From Ceratothoa steindachneri (lineage: Eukaryota; Arthropoda; Malacostraca; Isopoda; Cymothoidae), in contig OZ018328.1 in the NCBI GenBank assembly GCA_963969495.1, positions 3,897,886 to 3,961,885 on the forward strand: DNA of 64,000 nt, written 5' to 3'. Below, in pieces: positions 32,296-41,586 of the stretch (the stretch's first letter is position 1; the number at the start of each line of letters is the position of its first letter). The translations under genes were made by a program, and so were the position numbers. The notes beneath the pieces are model-generated. The model was not told the origin of the DNA, did not search any database, and saw nothing but the letters and a program-made list of their open reading frames with translations.

Positions 32296-32665
32296 TTGTG
32301 GATATCCATCCTACCCATGATGAATGCCCCCATCTTTCAGCGCACTGTGATAGAACTGTATGTGGTGTCTGATCATCTGCCTCAGACCCTTACATTGGTA
32401 GGGTCTGGATTGGAAGGGATTCTTCCCAAGTGGGAAGAACTTATTCTATTAAAAGACATCAAACCTACTATTGTTTGTGTTGGGGAAAACAAACTTGGAA
32501 CTCGCCCATTTCCATTTATCCTGGATTTTTGTGGTTTTAATTCTCTCACCCCTATTGGGGCCACAGCACACGATGGAATTTCTATTTTAGTAACAAAGTC
32601 TCGCTACTCCACCCACCTACCCCTCTCACAGCTCTGTAAGCAGTAGCTGTGCAGGTCTTTTGAGA
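32296..32665 (+). pseudogene. Endonuclease fragment of another I-type LINE
   Basis: One frame reads LPKWEELILLKDIKPTIVCV, matching the N-terminal endonuclease pattern, then GISILVTKSRYSTHLP. A shifted AVAVQ follows at about 32640-32655, a conserved strand of these nucleases. The catalytic Glu block is GEN here instead of QET. The sequence is clearly different from I-B and might belong to the family seen at 1-1137. It stops where I-B RNase H sequence starts. Confidence 0.5.
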
Positions 32666-32960
32666 GCTCGGGTAGCTCTCTGGCAACTCTGGTTCTGCAC
32701 AGGACACCAACCACCTATGACTATGTCACCACGCCTCTGCTCCCAAAGCTTCCACAGCACCCGGCGTATTACATTCAACCTTTTAGAGCGCACTTTGTTC
32801 ATGCTAGATCCGTGCCAGTGTACACATATGGCTCAAAGTCCCAGAAGGCATCTGCTTTCATGCTATATCTCCTCTTTTTGAAGTCTGGGACTCTACCTGG
32901 CGCTGCATTTGTCTTAACGGCCGATATGTTTTCATATACTGCTTGGTATTGGAGAGAGTG
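32660..32960 (+). mobile_element. I-B RNase H fragment
   Basis: It matches main-copy about 56550-56840: a decayed YTDGSKSQ motif (YTYGSKSQ, first catalytic Asp lost to Tyr) and the Ala/Phe-rich strand before the catalytic Glu. It is truncated at both ends. Confidence 0.65.
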
Positions 32961-32999
32961 CATTGTGCCGGTTTGGATATTGGATTTTCATTTTTAGTG

Positions 33000-34740
33000 C
33001 CCTGACTAACCTCACGGCACTGATCCCACCCCATCTTAGCTTCTTCCCCTTCATTTGGACACCCTGTCTTCTTAACCTGCTTACTCACTTTCCCTACGCA
33101 ACTTTGTCTGGTCGGCTTCTAATTTCACAGAGTAGATACCAAGCGGCTTCCTCTCACCCAACCAACCCGAATCGGGGTGGAAGGGAAGGAAAATATGTCC
33201 CCTCACCTCCGACTTTGGGTGGTGGGTTTTTAAAAACCTGCCTCACCCCCACCCACACCTTCCTCACCCCCACCCACACCTTCCTCACATACCCTTTCTC
33301 TCTCCTTTCATGGTCTATCAATTTTATGCCCAGTCCAAGGTGGAGCTGCCATGATGAAGGGCTGCCTGGTCACTGATGTGCCCGGCCCTGCCTGGGATGT
33401 CTTATGCCACAAAGTTAAAAAAGACGCCCTCTACTCCAGGCCTATGAACATGGTCATTTCCGAGCCCATTAGGAATCCTCCTGTGGGTTCTACCCACCAA
33501 AGGACTCCCCTGGTACAGCCACTGGCACAAAAGGTTCACAGCAACCCCAGCCCAAAACAGGGGTCCTCTTACTTCCCCCAGCATGACTGTCTCCCATAAG
33601 GTGAAAGGGCTGCGCGCCTCCACCAAGTCGTTAGACTCACAGGAGGCAGTACCCCTGAAAATGGTTCAGGGTTCCTAAAGCTGCTCTTCTAAAGGAGCTT
33701 CGGCTCTTACAACCACACCCAGTGGTGTGCTGGTGGCTCGAAGAATGGGATCCTCAAAAGGAGGAACCACCTCCTCCTAAGCCTGCCTAAATTTTTGAGG
33801 TGGAGTGAGGTAAGGACCTGCACGGCGAGCACTACCTTTCCCGATAAGTCATCGATGATGACAGCTTCAGTGAATTGTCCAGCCAACAGCACTTTGAGTT
33901 CTGCCCCCGGGAAGCATACGCACATTCTCGTGAGGGTCTTCTCTTTAAAGAAGGACCCTGCATCTCCCAAGAGCTAGACCTGGAGGGCAATTCCTGAGGC
34001 GCCTCTCTTCCCTTTTTCCTTTAGCTTTTTTTTTGCGGGACACAATACTGAGTGTATGCCCCCTGCCAACCCTCCTTGTATATCAGGGTTTTGCCACCCC
34101 ACCACCACACGATGGGGACTGGGCAGGAGGATATGCCATTTACACCTGGCATGATGTCTCTGTCCTTCTATTTGCTTTGAATATCTCCTTTCAGGCAGTA
34201 GCTGTGCACTTGCACCTGAGTAGTAGGTATACTGTTAATTCTGCCAACATTCCACCGTTAGTCGATTTTGATGCAGGGGACACTCGCTGTCATTGCACGG
34301 TGTCTGATGCCCTTTATCTTGCTCCTGGCTCTGAACAGTAGATAACCTCTCTGGGTAGATTACTCGATCATTCCTAGGGGTCAGGTCCTTGCCGACCTCG
34401 AGATAGGTGTTCGCCATGTGGATGAGTTTACTGCTTTATTTTCCTGTCTTGATCTACTTTTGTGCTATCCGGATACACTGCCTGATTTTTGCTGGTGGGT
34501 AGTCATTAACTCCATAGTAGTGATCACTTTCCCATTCCAATATCATTTTATGGGCCGCTGCCGCCCGAGAGCTTGCCTTGGTCTGGGCATGGTGTTCCAA
34601 ATTTCAGGAAATGACTGATTTCTCTTTCTCAGTTGAGTTTAGGTCAGTAGCTGAAGCCATTGAGTTCTTCTCCGGCAAACTCATTGCTGTGGGCCTAACT
34701 ACTATTCCTAGAATTTCTGGCCATTTTGTATGGTGACTAC
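33000..34740 (+). mobile_element. Internally deleted I-B copy: 5'UTR, end of ORF1, endonuclease
   Basis: The 5'UTR (33000-33365) jumps to the last quarter of ORF1 at about 33380 (main-copy 53155) and runs on to the endonuclease, ending near 34740. The deletion removes the knuckles and most of ORF1. A tandem duplication of CACCCCCACCCACACCTTCCT lies at about 33244-33290. The frames are broken throughout. Confidence 0.75.
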
Positions 34741-35459
34741 TTAAATGTAAAATTAATTGTCACAAAAAAAAACCCTTAGTTGGTGAGGTTAAAATATATA
34801 TAGCCTGTGGTACATGGCTTATTGAAGGCGAGTACACCAAGCAAGTGGCCTTTTGTTTATTTTTGCACCTTTTTTGACATTTTTTATCTAGACTAAAGAT
34901 AAGTGTGTTATATCTTGCAGTTATGCCATTTTTTTGCAGTTGCTAGGGGATAAGGAAATTATTAAAAAAAATGTGATTGTACCCTTGTTTATTTTTACCA
35001 CAAGGGTCCCAAGAATATAAAAAATCTCAGGGGAAAAGTGGTGAATGTAGTTTCACTGGAGGCAACTGGTAGTTCTAATAAAGTGGTATCTCTGTGCTTC
35101 TTCCAAAAGGAAGGGAGCAAACCTTTTCCCTTCACCTCTGTAAATGTACTTTATGCCACAGGTTGGTGCGCATCACCATCGACATTGAAGAGTTCATATG
35201 TGATTACGTATCATATTGACTATAGTAAAAATTATAAATTTGATCATTTAAAATATGACAAAAACATAATTATAGTAGCTTAGCCTAAATGCAAATCTTG
35301 AAACTCCCTTTACAAATATATTTTGGGATCCTGGTTACCAATGTTGGCTGTTACCGTTACAAGATTAATTCTGTATAATGTCATCAACAATGTCCTATGG
35401 ATGATACTGTGGTAGTCATGGATATTTTAGTGAAAGTTAACTATATAATTTATTTTCAG
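34741..35459. other. Intron upstream of the zinc-finger exon
   Basis: AT-rich. An open frame at 35038-35283 has no recognised features. The acceptor TTTATTTTCAG ends at 35459. Confidence 0.4.
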
Positions 35460-36338
35460 ATACCATGTCCAACTTCAAATGTCTTGGCAGATGCTTTGTC
35501 ACCCTCTACCTCTAAAGCACTTGTGTATGATACAGTTAAGCTTGAGACAACATCACCACCAGTTAACAAGCTTTTCAAATGCAGTGCCTGCCAATATAAG
35601 ACAATTAATCAGGTGCCTACTGAGGAACATTTGGAAACACATTCTGGCAATATTTCTTTAAAATGCTGTTTCTGTTCCTATGAAGCAACGCAAATTAGTG
35701 ATCTTGAGTCAAATGAAAGAACACTCACAGGTGATAGGCCTTTCAAATGCAGTTACTGCCTATATCAATCAGCCCAGAAGAATAATCTTAAGAGACATGA
35801 AAGAATCCACAGATGTTGTGAAAAGCCTTTCAAATGCAATTCCTGTCCTTATCAAGCAGCACGTATGGGAACTCTTCAGATACACAAAAGAACCCATACG
35901 GGTGAAAAGCCTTTCAAATGCAATTCCTGTCCTTATCAAGCAGCTGAGAAGAAGACTCTTAATACACATGAAAGAACTCACACGGGTGAAAAGCCTTTCA
36001 AATGCAATTCCTGCCCTTTTCAAGCATCCCAGAAGAACAATCTTAAGAGGCATGAAAAAACCCATACAGATGAAAAGCCTTTCAAATGCAGTTCCTGTCC
36101 CTATCAAGCAGCGCGTATAAGAACTCTTCAGATACACACAAGAACCCATACAGGTGAATATCCTTTCAAATGCAATTCTTGTTCATATCAAACAGCCAAG
36201 AAGAAGACTCTTGAGGCACACGAAAGAGCACACACAGTTGAAAAGCCTTTCAAATGCAATTCCTGCTCATATCAAACCGCCCGAAAGAGGAATCTTAAAA
36301 GACATGAAACTACACACAGAGGTGAAAGGCCTTTCTAA
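35460..36338 (+). CDS. Zinc-finger exon of the host gene: C2H2 array
   Basis: The exon opens in phase 0 after TTTATTTTCAG with IPCPTSNVLADALSPSTSK, then VKLE (SUMO-type), then nine C2H2 units. Unit 1 (FKCSACQYKT...HLETH) is complete. Unit 2 has lost both His (N and L instead). Units 3-9 are intact, with linkers close to THTGEKPFKC. Helix residues repeat every third finger (NNLKRH, GTLQIH, KTLNTH). Such arrays bind DNA in the nucleus. The frame ends at TAA (36336-36338), in the middle of a CCTTTC-AAATGC repeat where AAA became TAA. No upstream intron is needed to read it. Confidence 0.8.
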   Translation: MPCPTSNVLADALSPSTSKALVYDTVKLETTSPPVNKLFKCSACQYKTINQVPTEEHLETHSGNISLKCCFCSYEATQISDLESNERTLTGDRPFKCSYCLYQSAQKNNLKRHERIHRCCEKPFKCNSCPYQAARMGTLQIHKRTHTGEKPFKCNSCPYQAAEKKTLNTHERTHTGEKPFKCNSCPFQASQKNNLKRHEKTHTDEKPFKCSSCPYQAARIRTLQIHTRTHTGEYPFKCNSCSYQTAKKKTLEAHERAHTVEKPFKCNSCSYQTARKRNLKRHETTHRGERPF

Positions 36339-36574
36339 AGCAATTCCTGTTCCTATCAAGCAGCACGTATTGGAACTCTTTGGATACACGATAGAACCCA
36401 CACAAGGGAAAAACCTTTCAAATGCAATTCTTGTCCATATAAAGCAGCAGAGAAGAAAACTCTTAAGACAAATGAAAGAACGCACACTGGTGAAAAACCT
36501 TTCAAATGTAATTCTTGCCCATATCAAACATCTAAGAAGAATCTTAAGAGACATGACAGAACACACATTTGAAA
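36339..36574 (+). pseudogene. Further zinc fingers beyond the stop codon
   Basis: The same frame continues with NSCSYQAARIGTLWIHDRTH (first Cys changed to Ser), a finger with one His lost (KTLKTN), and a last finger KKNLKRHDRTH one residue short, then a stop. These extend the three-finger repeat pattern and show that the array was once longer. Confidence 0.7.
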
Positions 36575-37000
36575 TTCAATTCCTGTTCCTATTAAGCAAC
36601 AGAAGAGAGCTGTTTTAGGCTCCATAAAATAACAGACAGGTTGAAAGAATCAAATATAGTTCCTGTCCATATCAAGCAGAGCGAATAGGCATCTTAAAAG
36701 ATATGAAATAACACACCCAAGAAAAACCTTTCTAATGCAGCTTCTATACTATCATGGGCGAATGAAATAAACACACCCAAGAAAAATCTTTCTAATGCAT
36801 TTTCTATACTATCATGGGCGAATAGAGACTTAAGAGACAAGAACCCACAGTGGTGGAAAGCCTTTCAAATGCAATTCTTGTCCCTCAGACAGCCAAGAAG
36901 CTACATGAAATCCCTCACCCTGGTTAAAAGCATTTTAAACCAATGCAATTCATATCTATATCAAGCAGGCAAAGAAGAAGATGATGAGAAACATTTGAAA
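36575..37000 (+). other. Decayed zinc-finger repeats
   Basis: Traces of the finger repeat persist, such as CCTTTCAAATGCAATTC near 36859 and GAAAAACCTTTCTAATGCAGC near 36721, plus a direct duplication of about 60 bp (36708-36766 and 36767-36825). No frame survives. Confidence 0.55.
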
Positions 37001-39088
37001 TACAGTTCTTGTTCCTATCAAACAGCACAAATGGGTATCTTCAGACAAAAGAACCCACCTTTTATTATGATAAAATCATCCTCACATGTACCTACATATA
37101 ATACTGCAATTAAACTAGAAATTGGGCCTTGGGACAATTGCTTCAAGGCCGTACTGATCATCGAGGTGTGTGCCTCAAATGACTATAGGCTTAATAGAGT
37201 AGAACGCAAGAAAATTTCCAAATATCAGCCCCTTCTTTATGACAAAGCTGAAAGATATACATGTCATCATAGATGCCACATGGATAGTGAGGAAAAAAAG
37301 TCATTACCCATCAGTAATCCCAAAGAACCCTGAGGCCTCAGAGATCCAAATTCAAGCACTAAAAGTAACCATATCTGTTGTGAAGAGGACAGAAATTCTC
37401 CTGCATTCTTATGAAATGCTAAAATTCGAAAGCTCATCATCCTAACACCCTAAGACCTTTCTAAATATGGGTCTTTTGTACTAACTAGTCTCTCACCACT
37501 AAGAATTGTCGCCTTCGCCTAGTAACTGTGACGGATAGAATTTCAGTGTAAATGCGACTCTCTGCTCACTTTCAACTCGCACGACCATGGCCTCAGTGAA
37601 TCATAGTAAATGATGTCATTGTAGAAATATTTTCATTTCCTCTGGGTCATATCACAAATCCAGCAACAGTGAATGCCTCAAAGACAGATCGTGCCACCCT
37701 CGATATGAATTACAAGCGCCGATCACACTTCTCTTACACAGCGACTTAATGCCAAGAAAGTGACCCAGGTGGAGGCAGGTGGTTGTAAGGGTGAAACATA
37801 CTGAGATTGAGTTTAATGTACTGAAGTTTGGTTTGAGACGGAGTTTGCCAGGCAGCAAGTCATTGTGCATTAAGGATCCCCTTCACATGTTGAAGGAGAT
37901 CAGTGAATAGAAGTGATGCTGCCTTCATTGCCAGGCCCCTCAACATGACAGGGCACCCAGCAAAAGGGAGCTTAGGACTATCCACTATTCCCAACCACTG
38001 AGAAGTACCCCAGATCCTACTGAACCAGAACACAACGCAATACAATACAACGTATACACACCCACAAAGCACCAGGATGCCGGGAAAACAACATCCTACT
38101 TCAACGTGTCCCACTCAACATCCACCATTTAGAAACCACTTTGAATTGCCGAATCAGTCTCTCACCCACCTACGATCATGACACAACCCCTCACTACATG
38201 AATACAAAACCTGACTAGACCCTAACATCCCCCTCCCTGGCTGCAACTGACAGATAACACCACTAATCTCATTCTCACCCTCCCTCCCCTCAAACACTTC
38301 AGAGTTGACTATTATTTCACCTCACTTTTAAACCGCTCGATGTAGCACCATTCCTGAGGGCTCCTGCGGTTTACTACATTTATTGTGAGTTTGAAAGCTC
38401 AGGCAAGAGCAATCAGATCGGGGATTGGGATGAGAGTTATGGGACAATGTAGAAATCGTGGCTCGCAAATCAGTAAGTATATGACGAATTCGGTAGGAGG
38501 GCCTTCCCAGATAGCTTACATACACTTCCTCCACATACGATGAACACCTGGCAGATATATTGAAGGAAAGAGTGTCAAGGCATCCTCTCTACCACAAGGT
38601 AGCAAAAGAGCTATGGAGTCAATGGGCGCAGCTGTGGCCTAACAGTAGGTGGACGAATGTCTGAGGAAGTCTGAACCCTAGCCGGCTTTATAGACACAGA
38701 TTCTTGCTAGGGACATCATCAAGGAAGGCCCCCAACAAAAGAAATCAGATAGATTCCTGACAGCCAAGAGATTTACTAATTTCCTTTGGAAATGTATTTG
38801 TTTGGAAACATACACACACAGAAGAGTACTCTGTGTAAAGTATGACCAGCCTTTGCTTTTGGTCCAAGTGCCTGCAGTTATGTATCTTGCACCAGTCCCC
38901 AGGACCTCCAGTTTTATATCTTCCCCTGTTGACAGACCACTTTCCTTAAATATGCCTCACTAGCGACTCTGACTTGCAGGGAGGTACCCTATATACAGAG
39001 ATACCTGGATGTATGGACTTGATTATGCACAACCCTATCTACACAAAAGTTACCAGCAGTATGAGTATTGCATTTTCTTGACACTATG
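37001..39088. other. Unassigned sequence, possibly 3' flank of the host gene
   Basis: Short open frames at 37239-37445 and 37860-38114 show no domain. No transposon protein is seen. A weak tRNA-like A-box/B-box pair near 38625-38690 is not convincing. No polyadenylation site can be assigned with confidence. Confidence 0.3.
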
Positions 39089-40245
39089 ATTTGCTCTCCT
39101 GGGGACCATGCTGACAGGACTCATCACTAAGTCCAGGCCCAGCTAAGCCTCTTCTCCTTTTTTCCTCTTTTTTCCTACAACCTCTCCCACAACTTTCTCT
39201 GGTCGGCCTCTAATTTCACTCACCCTCACCCCTTTCTCTGGAGTCACCCTTGGCAACTCCAGGGGACTGCATATCAAGTTTACAGGGGGTCACTGTACAT
39301 GGCCCCCTCTCTTCCCTGACGGAGGCTGGTTCACCAGCACAAGACAATACAAATGAGAACTTGAATGGGACCTGTGATGTCTTGGGGGGGGGCACATGGA
39401 GCCCCCTCCCCTTGAGATGAACACGGCCCCTGAGGTGACCCAGCTCCAAAAGGTAGGATCTTCCATGGGGTTTGAAACCAGTCTCAGTGCCAAGCAAAGA
39501 AACCCGAGTCTGCCCCCATACAAGCTTCTCAGACAGCTCGGGCTTCCTTATTCACATGGAGAGGAGGAACCTCCTCCCGTGGCTGGTTTCCCTTTGACAG
39601 CCAAGACCTTTTCCATTTCAGAGAAGGATTCTACTGAGGCCAGTCCATCCTGCTTAAGGGCTCCTGGCAGAGGAGAAAAGCGGGTTCATTCCCCACCCTC
39701 TCCTAAAAAGAAAAGAAACCGTAACACGAACAAGACTAACGGGTCATCTCCCTCTACAGGAGCCACAAGGACAGATGTGTCCGCTGACATTTCTGTAAGC
39801 AACCAAGCTAAGATCGGCACGTCTGGATCCAATGCTCCCCCAGTGGGGAGTCCCAGACAAAGGCAAAAATTTATTACATTGGGGTCCATCATTGAGACTA
39901 CCTGGCATTTTCACGCCCACTGGCCTCAAATGCTTTCTCGTTATTCGCTCCACTGATGGTAGCATGTTGGCCAAGGGCAACGTGATCCATCAGAGGAGAG
40001 CACAAGCTAGATGATTGATAGAGAACCAAAGGTGACTCGTTTCTCAGACAGAAGCCTTCTGGCGAATACCTCAAGTATCCTTCAGACACTTGAGCTCATG
40101 CTAGTGAATGTGATGCTGCCCTCTACCATTAACTTTTGAAAGGGGTGGTTTATGCGAGAGAACATGTGGACTAGTATCAGGCTCTCCATTAATTATGGTG
40201 ACTTTGGCCCTAGTAGACAGTTGCCAGATGGGCTCTTTAATTTAA
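39089..40245 (+). mobile_element. Short internally deleted I-B copy with both ends
   Basis: A decayed 5'UTR (39089-39218) is followed by the ORF1 N-terminal and central parts (39220-40170), and then directly by the 3'-terminal hairpin 2 remnant (about 40195-40223) and CAGATGGGCTC with an A-rich tail. ORF2 is absent. A copy keeping both termini could have been mobilised in trans. Confidence 0.7.
39396..39956 (+). pseudogene. I-B ORF1 remnant
   Basis: An open stretch corresponding to the Ser/Pro/Lys-rich middle of ORF1 (FSISEKDSTEASPS, GEKRVHSPPSPKKKRNRN). It runs out of frame before the conserved central domain. No zinc knuckles are left. Confidence 0.6.
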
Positions 40246-41246
40246 AAAAATAAATCCTGACTCGCTCATCTTTTCCACGCCCTATCCCGTCTAATACTCG
40301 TATGTACACACACCAACCAAAAAATGACGCATCTGTTTCTAGCCAACGATCTTTTACTCTTCGTATCCTCTCGTAAGCTTTTTTTGCCCCAGTTTCCTCT
40401 TCTATACCCGATCTTTGTGGATCACAACAGTCATCACTCTGCATTTCTTTCTCTCTGCAACCTAGCCAAACACAATCTGAGTAAATGCTATGGGTGGTGT
40501 TATAGGTGATGGCCAAAGGTAAGCCTCTTTGAGAGTGGTACCACTCTTGGAGGAGCCAAATGGGTTTCTTAATTCTGCCTGGTTGCTTCCCCTGTGAAAG
40601 CCTTGTATTCACAAGGCTATGGCCCCAAAAGTAGAAAGCTGTCTTCTTGCTTGGTAGGCTAGGTAAATGGTGATCGGTGATTTTCTCATAGGTAAAAGGA
40701 ATCTTGGAGCTGGATTCAATTTTCTCTATGGAGCTTTGGAAATCTTCTTCAGATCTTTTCTTGATGAAAGAATTTATCTTTAAATGCAGTCCATCTCCTT
40801 GTTTACATCAACAGCCCACATACATGAATGCGGTCTTTTAAGAACCACTTATAATAGATTTATATTTTTAATCGGTTCCCATAACATTAAATTTGTTCTC
40901 TTAACTTACATTAACATATTTTATCAATTCTTACAGAACTATCAAGTCTCGCAATTGCTATATAATAATAAAGGAATTAAGAAAACAATTTTATTAAAGT
41001 GAAATAAAGAGTTCATATTGGGCCACTTAATACATTAAATATTAATTGAACATACTAACACATCTCACTTTATTTATTTCAATTCTTTTACAAGTTTTTT
41101 ACATATTCAATATTTCAATTGTTGGATTGTGGATTGTAAGCATTTTAAAGATTTAAAAAATTTCATTTAATACATTTCTTTGATAGGATTCGGCTAAATT
41201 TGTGTTTTTAAAATATAAAAATAGAAGTTTTTGGAGTTTAATTTAC
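40246..41246. other. Unassigned AT-rich sequence
   Basis: A minus-strand open frame at 40193-40612 has no recognised domain and overlaps the I-B tail, so it is probably chance. The rest is AT-rich spacer. Confidence 0.35.
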
Positions 41247-41275
41247 ATAACATAACATAACATAACATAATTACA

Positions 41276-41315
41276 CGGATGACAAAAGCCACAAGGGCCT
41301 ATCAAAGGTCATCCG
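41276..41315 (-). other. CR1 3'UTR stem-loop, distal
   Basis: CGGATGAC at one end and GTCATCCG at the other are perfect complements, 40 nt overall. The segment lies next to the TTATG tail and is repeated at 41393-41432. Confidence 0.7.
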
Positions 41316-41392
41316 CCTCCGTCAAAACCCACCCACAAAAAGCACCATCACCAGGGGAAGACAAAATCAAAGTCCCCCACAATATAATATAA

Positions 41393-41432
41393 CGGATGAC
41401 AAAAGCCACAAGGGCTCATCATAGGTCATCCG
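41393..41432 (-). other. CR1 3'UTR stem-loop, proximal
   Basis: A second 40-nt copy with the same CGGATGAC/GTCATCCG ends and nearly the same interior. It is kept in the 4.3-kb fragment, and the 23.5-kb relative keeps one such segment. Confidence 0.7.
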
Positions 41433-41586
41433 AGTCAAGCGGCCTCTTTTTCAAGGCACCCAAACTCCCAGGAAAACTACATCCAGAGGATTGCATCCAG
41501 AAACAAGGGTATCACCAATCAAGGCTTGTCAAGAACTAAATCATGCAGCTATAGATATATACAAACAATATTAATATATACAAAAC

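Noticed and set aside
35769..36149. Antisense and +1 frames over the zinc fingers with repeated peptides
   Set aside because: The periodicity comes from the finger repeats in the coding frame.
38625..38690. tRNA-like A box and B box, possible SINE head
   Set aside because: TGGCCTAACAGTAGG and GTCTGAACCCT only loosely match; no tail, no second copy in the window and no cloverleaf.
40193..40612. 139-codon minus-strand open frame
   Set aside because: Low-complexity, overlaps the I-B tail, no domain or splice support.
41276..41432. CRISPR-like repeats
   Set aside because: Only two repeats, inside a CR1 3'UTR and copied with it elsewhere; eukaryotic context.
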